Assembly (NCBI GenBank): GCA_963850915.1
Contig: CAWKND010000011.1
Coordinates: 186,001-250,000 of the forward strand
DNA from: CAVTWH01 sp963850915
Lineage (GTDB): Bacteria; Actinomycetota; Actinomycetes; Mycobacteriales; Micromonosporaceae
Direction of reading: 5' to 3'
Length of the DNA stretch: 64,000 nt
Both the position numbers and the translations under genes were made by a program. The notes beneath the pieces are model-generated. The model did not search any database. It was not told where the DNA came from and worked only from the letters and a program-made list of their open reading frames with translations. Shown in pieces: positions 1-8,681 of this stretch (position 1 is the first letter of the stretch; each line of letters begins with the position of its first letter).

Positions 1-1856
1 GCGTCGGATGCGGTACCGGACAAGGTAACCAGCGAGCCGTTGACGACCGTACTGTTGTCCGCCGGCGCGGTCACTGTCACGGTGGGCGCAGAAGTGTCGG
101 TGGAGGCGGTCGCCGCCACCAGCCCGGTCATCAGCGTGTCGGGGCGCACGCCCATGTCCGCCAACAGGTTCACGGTCGCCTGCTGCATCGCCGGATCCGC
201 CGGTGATTCGGTACCGTCGTGGTCGTCGTCCACCCCCCACGCCCACTGGATGGTGCCGGCGCTGAAGACCAGCGCGCCGCTGGCCGCCCGGTACAGGGTG
301 AGGTGGTGGGTGGTGGTACCGGGGGCCACCACGAGACCGAAGTCCTGCAGGTACTGCGGAGTCTGGCCGGTGGTGGTGGAGAGGTCGATCAGGCCGGCCG
401 GCCGGAATCCGTTGTCCAGATCCTCGTCCGACTCGTACCCGATGGTATGCGGCGCGAGGGTCGCAGTCTGCCCGGCCGCCGCCAGCGAAGCGACGGAGGT
501 GTTGCGCCACAACCGGTACACCCCTTGATCCGGGGGTACCTGCAGGGCCAGGTCGTCCGTGTTGGCCATGTACGCCGTACCGGTCAACGCGTTCTCCGGC
601 CGGCCACCGTCATAGGGTGGGCTGAACGTGGGGTCCCGCCACGTTCCGGTCCACTCGTTGCTCGGGTCGATCTTCGCGTTGGCCCAGGTTTCCTTGTAGG
701 TCACCAGTGTCCGGTAGGGCGTCGAGGAGCCGTCCTCACTCGGCTCCCAGCGGGTCTTCCAGTAGACCTCGTTGCCGCTGAAGAAGGCCAGGTTCACCCC
801 TGCGTCCCGGGCCGCCTCGACATTGTCGCGCTCGCCCTCCGACCAGTACTCGTCGTGCCCGACGGAGAGGAACACCTGGTGGTTGGTGAGCAGCGAACCG
901 TACCGGTCGGTGTCTATGTCTGTGGTGTAGCTGACGTCGTACCCGTTGCGCTCCAGGAAGCGCAGCATCGGGTATTCGTTGCTGTAGAGGAAGTCCCGCC
1001 CATTGTTGTCGCCCCGGGTAGCGAACGGCCGGTTGTAGCTCAGCTTGTACGCCCGGCCGTTGGCCCCGCCGTCGTGGTAGAAGTCCGCCCCGCCGTACAT
1101 GTTGTACGCCTGCCAGGTGGCGTCCGAGGTCTTGAACAGAAGCTTGGAGTGACTGGCGTCGTTGCGTACCACAAACACGATCTGGCTCTTGCCGCCGGTG
1201 TCGGTCCGGGTCAGCGTGGCCACGTAGATGCCGGACACAACGGTGGTCGGTACCGTCCACGACGCCGAGACCGCCCAGGTGCCACAGTCGTCGATCTCAG
1301 TTTCGGGCTTCGTGACGCAGATCGGTTGCGCCTGCGGCAGGTGGGCCGAGGGGGTGACCGTGGCGATGGCCCGCGCGCCGTTGCCGGCGTACCAACCCAA
1401 CCGGTAGATGCCGATGGTGTACGCCGCCGCATCGGTCGCGATCTTGAAGTCGATCCGCTGCCCCAGGTTCACGCTGATGTCGGTGGCGAAGCCCTGGATG
1501 CTGTCGTCGCCGGAGCCGTGGATGTCCCACACCGACTCGGGCGTACCCGGCTTGCTGTTCTCGCACACCACCGGGTTCTGCACGCAGCTGTCGGCCTGCG
1601 CGGCGGTACCCACACCGCCGATCCCGGCCACCGCCATCGCGAGTACTCCGAGCGCCGCCACCGCCGGACGCCGCCACCGGCCCACCAGCCGAGCCAGCGA
1701 CCGCACCGCATCCGGGCGCACCGGCAAGCCGGATCGCTTCCACCGCAACCGATCCCGGTCAAGGGCCGGCGCCGGAACGGCCGGCCGCAGCCGGATCGGG
1801 CCGCCGCCCCGCAGCCACCCGTCGGACCAGTTGTCTCCGCTACCCAAGGAACTCAC
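1..1856 (-). CDS. Secreted DMFase-like large-subunit domain protein with Ig-like repeats, partial
   Basis: The frame is open from the start region to base 1, so the C-terminus lies outside the window. A hydrophobic stretch ending in AQA-DS (about residues 66-89 from the first GTG) is a typical secretion signal. The body has the GHDEYWS and FFSGNEVYWK motifs typical of the C-terminal domain of N,N-dimethylformamidase beta subunits, found in many large secreted actinobacterial proteins. After it comes a TVTVTAPADN-type linker that opens an Ig-like domain. Enzymatic function is not established. The start is uncertain: GTG at 1856 gives a long extension, while GTG at 1706 places the signal peptide at the N-terminus. 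It is the last gene after the surface-glycan operon, about 165 bases beyond wzz, which suggests a cell-envelope role. Confidence 0.75.
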   Translation of the reverse strand, partial: MSSLGSGDNWSDGWLRGGGPIRLRPAVPAPALDRDRLRWKRSGLPVRPDAVRSLARLVGRWRRPAVAALGVLAMAVAGIGGVGTAAQADSCVQNPVVCENSKPGTPESVWDIHGSGDDSIQGFATDISVNLGQRIDFKIATDAAAYTIGIYRLGWYAGNGARAIATVTPSAHLPQAQPICVTKPETEIDDCGTWAVSASWTVPTTVVSGIYVATLTRTDTGGKSQIVFVVRNDASHSKLLFKTSDATWQAYNMYGGADFYHDGGANGRAYKLSYNRPFATRGDNNGRDFLYSNEYPMLRFLERNGYDVSYTTDIDTDRYGSLLTNHQVFLSVGHDEYWSEGERDNVEAARDAGVNLAFFSGNEVYWKTRWEPSEDGSSTPYRTLVTYKETWANAKIDPSNEWTGTWRDPTFSPPYDGGRPENALTGTAYMANTDDLALQVPPDQGVYRLWRNTSVASLAAAGQTATLAPHTIGYESDEDLDNGFRPAGLIDLSTTTGQTPQYLQDFGLVVAPGTTTHHLTLYRAASGALVFSAGTIQWAWGVDDDHDGTESPADPAMQQATVNLLADMGVRPDTLMTGLVAATASTDTSAPTVTVTAPADNSTVVNGSLVTLSGTASD

Positions 1857-2021
1857 CTCTAGAACGCCGCCACCGATGGTTCCGCCGGATGATCCAGTTC
1901 GGACTGCCGTACCCCGCCGCAGCCGACAACTCGGATGCTACGAGCATTCCTCGCAAGTAGCCGAAAAAGCCCATCAACCATATGGACATTACACATAGGC
2001 GACTTGGCTTCGGCAGCGGGA

Positions 2022-3218
2022 CTAACTGGACAGTGCACTACTCCCGGCCGACTCCCCCGGGCCCCGTTCGGGCTGGTCACGCTCTGCCTGGTCGCGCCCG
2101 GACTGGTCGCGCCCGGACTGATCGCGCCCAGCTTGGTCGCGCCCGACCCCGTCCCGCTCAGCCGAACCGCGCTCAGCCGGGGCACGATCGGCCGAGCCAC
2201 GCTCAGCCGGGGCACGATCGGCCGAGCCACGATCGGCCGGCACGCGATCGGCCGGGCGGCGGTCAGCCGAGCCGCGATCGGTGGGGCTGCGATGTTCGGC
2301 AGCGCGCTCGCGGCTACTCCGCTGGTCGGTGGGCCACTCCGGCGCGCCCCGCCGGTCGCCACCCATCCGCGGCAGCACCATCGTCAAGTCCCCTTCGGGC
2401 CGCGCCCGCCCGGCCGACGGCTGCCCGGCGCGGACCTGATCGACCGGCGCCTGACCCCCTTGGTATGGGCCGGCATGCGATTGGTCGGCATGCGATTGGT
2501 CGGAGTCCGCCGGTTCGGCGGGCCACGGCGGCGGTTCGGTGGCCCGCGGTCGTTCGCCGTAACGCACCCCGCGCACCGCCCGGCGACCCCGGGTGGGCAG
2601 CGCCTCGGCGACCGAGATGAAACCGAACAGCAGCACGATTCCGGCGACGGTCACGGCGATCAGAGACCGCACGGTACCGGTGATTTTCCGAATCGCGGCT
2701 GTCGGCGGGTTGATCGGCAGTGCCTGGTAAAGGAAGCGCGCGTCCGCGCCGTTGACAGTCTGCATGGTGCGCAGCTCCGCGGTGGTACGCGCGGAGACCA
2801 GCTCGAGCGTGTGCCGTGCCTCGGCGGCCGAGCTGCCGGTACCGGTGATCTGGATGACCAGCCCATTGCCGAGCGCCCCGGTCGGCGCCACCTGGTACCC
2901 CGGATCCGCACCGGCCGCGATCAGCTCACCGCGTACCTGGTCGCCGGAGACGCGCTGTACCAACACCGCGACCACCACCGAACTCGGCAGCCGCAGGAAA
3001 GGGTTGTCATTGTTCAACTTCCCGAGCGCGGGGTTGGCCACGATCTGCGCGTCGGTCGGCGCGGCCGGTGGCCCGATGAGCACGAACTGGGCCGACGACT
3101 GGAACTGCGGCGGGATGCCGAATACCACGTACGCGTTGGCCCCGATCACCAGCAGCGCCAGGATCAGCACAATACGGAGGTGCCTGCGCAGCGACGAGAA
3201 GATGGCCAACAGATCCAC
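2022..3218 (-). CDS. Wzz-like chain-length/polysaccharide co-polymerase protein
   Basis: The protein has the layout of a polysaccharide co-polymerase: a transmembrane helix at about residues 15-34, an extracytoplasmic region to about 180 and a second helix at about 186-206. There is no tyrosine-kinase domain. After the second helix the last 190 residues are hydrophilic and low in complexity, with tandem repeats built from units such as ADRGSADRAP and GRDQSGRDQ (DNA repeats at about 2080-2290). This tail is far longer than usual and its role is unknown. GTG start at 3218. It lies directly downstream of the O-antigen polymerase-like gene in the surface-glycan operon, consistent with controlling polymer length or export. 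Confidence 0.7.
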   Translation of the reverse strand: MDLLAIFSSLRRHLRIVLILALLVIGANAYVVFGIPPQFQSSAQFVLIGPPAAPTDAQIVANPALGKLNNDNPFLRLPSSVVVAVLVQRVSGDQVRGELIAAGADPGYQVAPTGALGNGLVIQITGTGSSAAEARHTLELVSARTTAELRTMQTVNGADARFLYQALPINPPTAAIRKITGTVRSLIAVTVAGIVLLFGFISVAEALPTRGRRAVRGVRYGERPRATEPPPWPAEPADSDQSHADQSHAGPYQGGQAPVDQVRAGQPSAGRARPEGDLTMVLPRMGGDRRGAPEWPTDQRSSRERAAEHRSPTDRGSADRRPADRVPADRGSADRAPAERGSADRAPAERGSAERDGVGRDQAGRDQSGRDQSGRDQAERDQPERGPGESAGSSALSS

Positions 3219-3240
3219 GGGGACTCGCTTCTACTTCACG

Positions 3241-3308
3241 GGTTTGTCAGGACGGCGGGTTGGTCAGGACGGCGGGTTGGTCAGGACAGCGGGTCGGTCA
3301 GGACGGAG
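3241..3308. repeat. 17-bp tandem repeat, four copies, over the wzy-like stop codon
   Basis: Four copies of a 17-bp unit (consensus GGTTGGTCAGGACGGCG, first copy with a T variant) run from 3241 to 3308. They cover the C-terminal codons and stop of the polymerase-like gene. On the minus strand each unit carries CCGTCCTGA. Because 17 is not a multiple of three, successive units place TGA in different frames, so the array closes every reading frame. Confidence 0.85.
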
Positions 3309-4736
3309 GGTCGGCGGGGCCGGACGGTGGGCGGCGAGCCAGCAGGTACCGCACAGCCCGATCACGAGTGCGTGCACCGATGCGAACTGTGCGAAGGAGA
3401 ACGAGTCGAAGGTGTACGAGGCAACCGCCGCCGCCAGCGCCGCTCCGGCCAGTGCCGCGCAGAGCGCCCGGAACTGGGGATCCGGCGAGCTGCGCAGGGT
3501 GCCGACCATGGCGAGCACCGGTACCAGCAGGTAGAGGCTGAGCGCGATGACACCCAGCACACCGAGTTCGATGGCCGCCTTCAGGTACTGGTTGTCCAGC
3601 ACCTTGGTCAGGTCGGGTTGGATGTCGGTACCCCCACCGGAGCCGAGCCACGGGCGCAGCTCCAGCGCCGCCAACACCCGTGGGTAGTTGTCCAGCCGGT
3701 TGCTGATCGAGGAGTCGCTGCTGCCCGCGGTGAACAGCCCGTACATCGCGCGCAGGTACCCGGGGGTGGTGGCGAAGACGGCTACCACCGCGACCGGTAC
3801 CCACATCAGGATGCGTACCCGCTGTACCGCCGGCAGCGCAACGAGCAGCACGCTCATCGACAGCACCACGGTCAGGATCGCCGAGCGGGACACCGAGAGC
3901 GGGATACACACCCCGATCAGCGCGACCGGCAGCCAACGCACGAGTGCGGACCGCCGACTGTCGTGCAGCGCCAGCCAGATGGCAAGGGGCAGCAGCATTC
4001 CGGCGACCACCCCGAGTTCGATCGGATGGTTGGCCATCCCGGTCACCCGGACCAGGGCCGCCCGTGGCTGGTACTCCTGGAAGTCCGCGTTGCGCTGGAA
4101 GCCGACCAGCAGGTGGCGCAGGTCCGGCTTGATGTCCCAGCGCAGCCAGAACTGCAGCGCCGCAACGGCTCCCTGTCCCGCGGCGGCCCACACCACGGTA
4201 CGGATCACCCGCAGCATGTCCCGGCGCCGGCGCAGGTGCTCGGCGGCCACGAGTACCACACCGGACATGCCGGCCCAGAGCATCAGCCAGCGCCCGGCAC
4301 CCAACTGCTGGGTCGCCGACGGGTGGTAGAACGGCATCGCCGCGTACGACAGCAGGGATGCGATCCAGACCAGGCCGAGGGCGCCCCGCATCGGGTACCG
4401 CATGTGCAGCGGGTCGTGGAAGCCGAAAAGGGCGCTGAGCAACCAACCCAGCAGCAGGACCATGGCGATCAGGCTGGCCAGGTAGCCCTGCGCGCCAACT
4501 ACCCGGATCACCGTGTCGGTCGGCAGCAGCAGCGCGGCGAGGGCGAAGAGCTGCAACAGGAACGCCGCCTGCCGGGAGCCCATCGGTCGGATCACCGGCC
4601 GTCCCGGCCGCGCGTCGCCCAGCCAGCCGGTCCACGCGTGCCGTGCCCCGGAGTGCCTGCGCGCCAGGGTTTTCGGACCGTCGGCGTCCGGCAACACCGC
4701 AGTGCGAAAGGTCGTCCGCACCAGGTCGCCGCTCAT
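3264..4736 (-). CDS. O-antigen polymerase/ligase-like polytopic membrane protein (Wzy/WaaL type)
   Basis: This 490-residue protein is mostly hydrophobic helices, beginning after a basic cytoplasmic N-terminus of about 55 residues. It has the long extracytoplasmic loop between late helices (containing SISNRLDNYPRVL and WLGSGGGTDI) typical of the O-antigen ligase/polymerase superfamily. Such proteins join or polymerise lipid-linked glycan units outside the membrane. Start ATG at 4736 lies 9 bases after the upstream aminotransferase stop. The 3' end is embedded in a 17-bp tandem repeat, so copy-number change would alter the last residues. Whether it is a polymerase or a ligase cannot be told from sequence alone. 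Confidence 0.75.
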   Translation of the reverse strand: MSGDLVRTTFRTAVLPDADGPKTLARRHSGARHAWTGWLGDARPGRPVIRPMGSRQAAFLLQLFALAALLLPTDTVIRVVGAQGYLASLIAMVLLLGWLLSALFGFHDPLHMRYPMRGALGLVWIASLLSYAAMPFYHPSATQQLGAGRWLMLWAGMSGVVLVAAEHLRRRRDMLRVIRTVVWAAAGQGAVAALQFWLRWDIKPDLRHLLVGFQRNADFQEYQPRAALVRVTGMANHPIELGVVAGMLLPLAIWLALHDSRRSALVRWLPVALIGVCIPLSVSRSAILTVVLSMSVLLVALPAVQRVRILMWVPVAVVAVFATTPGYLRAMYGLFTAGSSDSSISNRLDNYPRVLAALELRPWLGSGGGTDIQPDLTKVLDNQYLKAAIELGVLGVIALSLYLLVPVLAMVGTLRSSPDPQFRALCAALAGAALAAAVASYTFDSFSFAQFASVHALVIGLCGTCWLAAHRPAPPTLRPDRPAVLTNPPS

Positions 4737-4745
4737 CTGTGGCGC

Positions 4746-5843
4746 CTAGACCAGCCGCCGCAGCGCGTCGACGACCCGGTCCTGGGCCGCCTCGCTCAGC
4801 TGCGGATGCAGTGGGAGGGAGAGGATCCGGTCGGCCGCCGCCTCCGCGTTCGGGAAACTGCCCCGGGGGTACCCGAGGTGTGCGAACGCGGGCGTCAAAT
4901 GAACCGGGGTCGGGTAGTGGATGCCGGCACCGATCCCGGCCGCGTTCAGCCCCTCGAGTACCCGGTCGCGCTCGTCCACCTGGATCACGTAGAGGTGCCA
5001 GACGTGTTCGTTGCCGGGCAGTGTGCCGGGGCGTACCACGTCCAGGTCGGCCAGCAGTGCGTGGTAGCGCGCCGCGAGGGCCCGGCGCGCGGCGTTGCCG
5101 GCCGCCAGCCGGGCCAGCTTTGCCCGCAGTACCACCGCCTGCAGCGCATCCAGCCGGCTGTTGCAGCCGACCAACTCGTGCACGTACCGGCTGAGCCCAC
5201 CGTGACTGGCCAGCGTGCGGACCGTCCGCGCCAGCCCTTCGTCGGTACTGACCACGGCGCCCGCATCCCCGTAGGCGCCGAGGTTCTTGCCCGGGTAGAA
5301 GCTGGTGGCCGCGATCCCCCACGAGCCCGCGCCCCGACCGAATCGGGTGGCACCCTGGCACTGCGCGCCGTCCTCGACGATGGCCACGTCGGTACCCGCG
5401 AGCCCGTCCACCAACCGCTCCACCGGCGCGAGCTGCCCGTAGAGGTGTACCGGCAGCACCGCCCGGGTGGCCGCGGAGACCGCCGCGCACGCTGCCCCGG
5501 CGTCGATCAGGTAGCTGCCGGGATCCATGTCCACCAGTACCGGACGGGCTCCGGCACGGGCCACCGCCTCGGCGCTCGCGATGAACGTGTTGGCCGGCAG
5601 TACCACCTCGTCACCCGGGCCCACACCGACGGCGCGCAGGGCGAGCTCGAGCGCGTCGGTACCGTTGGCCACCCCCACGCAGTACGGCACGCCCGTGAAG
5701 GCCGCGTACTCCCGCTCGAAGGCGGCCACCTCCGCGCCGCCGATGAACGCGGTCGACGCGATCACCCGCTTGAAGCCGAGCTCGACCTCCTCGGCCACCT
5801 CGGCATGCGCCGCCTGCAGGTCGACCAGTGGAATCGTTGCCAC
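4746..5843 (-). CDS. DegT/DnrJ/EryC1-type PLP sugar aminotransferase
   Basis: This 365-residue protein is a full-length member of the family that transaminates nucleotide keto-sugars with pyridoxal phosphate. The internal-aldimine lysine is in SFYPGKNLGAYGDAG (K186), VEDGAQCQGA supplies the ring-nitrogen Asp, and ANGTDALELAL is the N-terminal cofactor-binding segment. The GTG at 5843 is chosen because a GGGGGAG ribosome site sits just upstream and the start falls 2 bases after the acyltransferase stop. It is one of two DegT enzymes in this operon, so the glycan probably contains two amino positions or two amino sugars. The exact sugar is not deducible. Confidence 0.88.
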   Translation of the reverse strand: MATIPLVDLQAAHAEVAEEVELGFKRVIASTAFIGGAEVAAFEREYAAFTGVPYCVGVANGTDALELALRAVGVGPGDEVVLPANTFIASAEAVARAGARPVLVDMDPGSYLIDAGAACAAVSAATRAVLPVHLYGQLAPVERLVDGLAGTDVAIVEDGAQCQGATRFGRGAGSWGIAATSFYPGKNLGAYGDAGAVVSTDEGLARTVRTLASHGGLSRYVHELVGCNSRLDALQAVVLRAKLARLAAGNAARRALAARYHALLADLDVVRPGTLPGNEHVWHLYVIQVDERDRVLEGLNAAGIGAGIHYPTPVHLTPAFAHLGYPRGSFPNAEAAADRILSLPLHPQLSEAAQDRVVDALRRLV

Positions 5844-5845
5844 GC

Positions 5846-6541
5846 CTACACTCCCCCCGCCATCACGCCAGCGGTCGGTGCCGAGCGCAGGAAACGCGCC
5901 GGGTTGCCGACCCACACCTCGCCGGGCGGGATGTCCCGGAGTACCACCGACCCGGCCCCGACCAGGCTGTTGGCACCGATCCGGACCCCTTCCCGGACAA
6001 CCGAACCAGCCCCGAGGTAGGCCCCCGCACCGACGTGTACCGAGCCGCCCAGCGCCACTCCCGAGGCGAGCGTGGCGAAGTCGTCCAGCACGTCGTCGTG
6101 GGTCAGTACCACCTGCGGCATCACCGCCACGTGCGCGCCCAACAGCACATCGGTGGTGAGTACCGCCTGCGCCAGCAGCACACTGCCGGCCCCGATCCGG
6201 CAGCCCGTACCGATCGACGCCGACGGGTGGACGACGGTGGCGTACCGGTCCGCAGCCAGCCCGAGCCGCGCCACCACGGTCGCCCGGAGGTCGTACCGGC
6301 GTGGACTCCCCAGGCACACCACCACTCGCGCGCTCGGGGACAGGTCCATCGCGGACGCCGCACCGAGCACGGGTAGGCCGGAGCGTGAAATGCCGTGCAG
6401 CGCCCGATCGTCGTCCAGGAAGCCGAGCAGCCGGTAGCTCGGGTGCACCGCGTTTACCGCCCGGACGGCGGCGGCCGTCTCCCGGCCGAACCCGCCGGCA
6501 CCGACCACAACCAGATCAACCGAGTCCACATCCATGGGCAT
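5846..6541 (-). CDS. NeuD/PglD-like sugar O- or N-acyltransferase (left-handed beta-helix)
   Basis: The N-terminal 80 residues form a Rossmann-like nucleotide-sugar binding part (VVVGAGGFGRETAAAV, then GFLDDD). The rest is hexapeptide repeats (IGTGCRIGAGS, VHVGAGAYLGAGSVV, IGANSLVGAGSVV) and ends in the family-typical GNPARFL. Such enzymes acetylate amino sugars or sialic-acid-like sugars. The start ATG at 6541 overlaps the preceding stop (TGATG); a second ATG two codons later is also possible. Its place between two aminotransferases suggests that it acetylates the amino group one of them installs. Confidence 0.85.
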   Translation of the reverse strand: MPMDVDSVDLVVVGAGGFGRETAAAVRAVNAVHPSYRLLGFLDDDRALHGISRSGLPVLGAASAMDLSPSARVVVCLGSPRRYDLRATVVARLGLAADRYATVVHPSASIGTGCRIGAGSVLLAQAVLTTDVLLGAHVAVMPQVVLTHDDVLDDFATLASGVALGGSVHVGAGAYLGAGSVVREGVRIGANSLVGAGSVVLRDIPPGEVWVGNPARFLRSAPTAGVMAGGV

Positions 6542-7656
6542 CAGCCAACGAGCTTCCGGAGCGTGTCCACGACGTGGTCCTGCTCGTCGAGGGTGAGCGT
6601 GTGGTGCAGCGGCAGGATCAGCGAGTCCCGGGTGAGCCGCTCGGTCACCGGCAGGGGTGCCGGGCGTGCGTCGGCGTAGGCCGGCTCCAGGTGCGCCGCC
6701 ATGATCCCGCGCCGCGCCGAGATGCCTGCCGCCGCGAGCTCGGCGAGCACGCCGTCCCGCCGTCCGGGCTCGAGCAACACCCAGAAGGACTGGAAGTTGG
6801 CAGTCCCGTACGCCGGATCGTCCACCACCACAAGACTGTCCACATCGGACAGACGCTCACGGTACCGGCCGGCCAGCTCCCGCCGCCGGTCCACCATCGC
6901 CGGCAGCTTGGCCAGCTGTACCAGCCCGACGGCCGCCTGGATATCGGTCATCCGGTAGTTGAACCCGGTCTCCAGGTAGGACTCCAGTACCGGCTGGGTA
7001 CTGGCGTGCCGCTGCGCCGCGGACACGTTCATCCCGTGCTCGCGCAGCTGGCGCAGGCGTACCGCCCAGTCCTCCCGGTCGATGGTGAGCGCCCCGCCCT
7101 CGCCCGTGGTGAGTACCTTGCGCGGGTGGAAGGACCACGCGGCGACCAGCGCACCGGCCCCGACCGGCCGCCCGTACGCCGTCGAGCCGGCCGCACAGGC
7201 GGCGTCCTCGACCAGTGCTACGTCCCAAGCGGCGCAAGCGCTGCGCAGCGCCAGCACGTCGAACGGCACGCCTCCCTGGTGTACCGCGATCAACGCCCGG
7301 GTACGCGCCGTGCGCACACTATCCACAGTGGACGCCGTGACATTGCCGGTCGCCAGCTCGACATCGGCGAAGACAGGCGTTGCGCCCACATAGCGGACGG
7401 CGTTCGCGGTCGCGATGAAGGAGAGCGACGGCACGATGACCTCGTCACCCGGCCCGATCCCGAGCAGTACCAGGGCCAGGTGCAGGGCGGTGGTGCACGA
7501 GCTGAGGGCGACGCCGTAGCCGCCGCCCACGTACCCGGCGAATTCGCTCTCGAAGCGCGCCACCCGCGGCCCCTGCGCGACCCAGCCGGAGCGCACCGCG
7601 TCCGCCGCCGCCTGCGCCTCCTCCTCGCCGAGGAACGGCTTCATCACCGGGATCAC
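6541..7656 (-). CDS. DegT/DnrJ/EryC1-type PLP sugar aminotransferase (second copy)
   Basis: This second, divergent DegT family member (371 residues) has SFHPRKVLTTGEGG carrying the Schiff-base lysine (K180), VEDAACAAG with the cofactor Asp, and LSSCTTALHLAL near the N-terminus. The ArnB/PglE-like FHPRK form is typical of enzymes making 4-amino sugars, but substrate assignment from this is weak. GTG at 7656 is preferred because it overlaps the epimerase stop as GTGA; a longer frame exists upstream but would lie inside the epimerase gene. Confidence 0.87.
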   Translation of the reverse strand: MIPVMKPFLGEEEAQAAADAVRSGWVAQGPRVARFESEFAGYVGGGYGVALSSCTTALHLALVLLGIGPGDEVIVPSLSFIATANAVRYVGATPVFADVELATGNVTASTVDSVRTARTRALIAVHQGGVPFDVLALRSACAAWDVALVEDAACAAGSTAYGRPVGAGALVAAWSFHPRKVLTTGEGGALTIDREDWAVRLRQLREHGMNVSAAQRHASTQPVLESYLETGFNYRMTDIQAAVGLVQLAKLPAMVDRRRELAGRYRERLSDVDSLVVVDDPAYGTANFQSFWVLLEPGRRDGVLAELAAAGISARRGIMAAHLEPAYADARPAPLPVTERLTRDSLILPLHHTLTLDEQDHVVDTLRKLVG

Positions 7657-8681
7657 GCGCTGTCCCCCAGGGGAGCGACAAGAGACGGCCGGACGAAGCG
7701 GTTCGCGTCGGCCAGTTTCGCGGCGCGCCACCAGTCCGCCAGCTCCGCCAGCCCGGTACGTAGGTCGATCCGCGCGGTGAAGCCGATCCGGCTACTCGCC
7801 GCGCTGGTGTCGGCGAGCCGGCGGGACACGTTGTTCACCGCGCGCGGCGGCCCGTACTCCACTTCCGGCTTGGCCGCCATCACCTCGGCCAGCGTTGCCG
7901 CCAGCTCGTTCAGGCTGGTCTCCACGCCGGCCGCGACGTTGAACACCTCGTCGGTCACCGGCTCCTGCGCGGCCAGAATGTTCGCCCGCGCGATGTCGGC
8001 CACGTGCACGAAGTCCATGGTCTGCAGGCCGTCGCCGAGAATCAGCGGCGACTGGCCGGCCTCGATCCGCTCCATCCAGCGGATCAGTACCTCCGTGTAC
8101 AGCCCGAAGATGTCCATCCGTGGCCCGTACACGTTGAAGTACCGCAGCGCCACGTAGTCCAGTCCGGACATCCGGTGGAAGCTGCGCAGCATCCCCTCGT
8201 TGAACGCCTTCGCCGCACCGTAGAAGGTGTCGTTGTGGTACGGGTGGTGCCGCTCCGGCGTCGGGAACTGCTCGGCCATCCCGTACACGGACGCGCTGGA
8301 GGACGCGATCACCTTGCCGACGCCCGAATTCGCGGCCGCCTCCAGCACGTTGAAGGTCCCGTCGACGAGTACCTCGTTGGCCAGCCGGGGCTCCTCGGCG
8401 CACTGGGTGATCCGGATCGCCGCGAGGTGGAAGACCAGATCCTTGCCAGCGCTCAACTTCCGTACCAGTGGGGCGTCCCGGATATCCCCCTCGACCAACC
8501 GCGCGGCACCCGAGGCGAGCGGCCCGGCGATGTTCTCGACCCGGCCGCGTACCAGGTTGTCCAGTACCACCACCTCGGCCGCGCCGCCGGCGACCAGCTG
8601 ATCCACCACGTGCGAACCGATCGTCCCGGCGCCGCCGGTGACGAGTACCCGCGCGCCGGCAATCGGAACAGAGACGGTCAT
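7653..8681 (-). CDS. NAD-dependent sugar epimerase/dehydratase (extended SDR)
   Basis: This 342-residue extended short-chain dehydrogenase has the NAD-binding GGAGTIGSHVV near residue 16, a YGAAKAFNE catalytic Tyr-Lys pair, and a SSSASVYG segment. It is related to UDP-glucose 4-epimerases and dTDP-sugar dehydratases, and acts on a nucleotide sugar feeding the surface glycan. The ATG at 8681 overlaps the upstream dehydrogenase stop as ATGA, which fixes the start; the open frame extends much further upstream but only through that other gene. The specific reaction is not deducible. Confidence 0.87.
   Translation of the reverse strand: MTVSVPIAGARVLVTGGAGTIGSHVVDQLVAGGAAEVVVLDNLVRGRVENIAGPLASGAARLVEGDIRDAPLVRKLSAGKDLVFHLAAIRITQCAEEPRLANEVLVDGTFNVLEAAANSGVGKVIASSSASVYGMAEQFPTPERHHPYHNDTFYGAAKAFNEGMLRSFHRMSGLDYVALRYFNVYGPRMDIFGLYTEVLIRWMERIEAGQSPLILGDGLQTMDFVHVADIARANILAAQEPVTDEVFNVAAGVETSLNELAATLAEVMAAKPEVEYGPPRAVNNVSRRLADTSAASSRIGFTARIDLRTGLAELADWWRAAKLADANRFVRPSLVAPLGDSA

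Noticed and set aside
3298..5490. A 730-codon frame on the minus strand over the polymerase and aminotransferase genes
   Set aside because: It overlaps two clear genes in another frame, is rich in Arg/Gly/Pro, and ends in the stop-carrying 17-bp repeat.
1935..6020. A very long open frame on the plus strand (1361 codons) opposite the glycan operon
   Set aside because: It is antisense to well-supported genes (wzz, wzy-like, DegT). Its translation is rich in Arg, Gln, His and Gly, as in shadow frames of high-GC genes, and has no recognisable domain.
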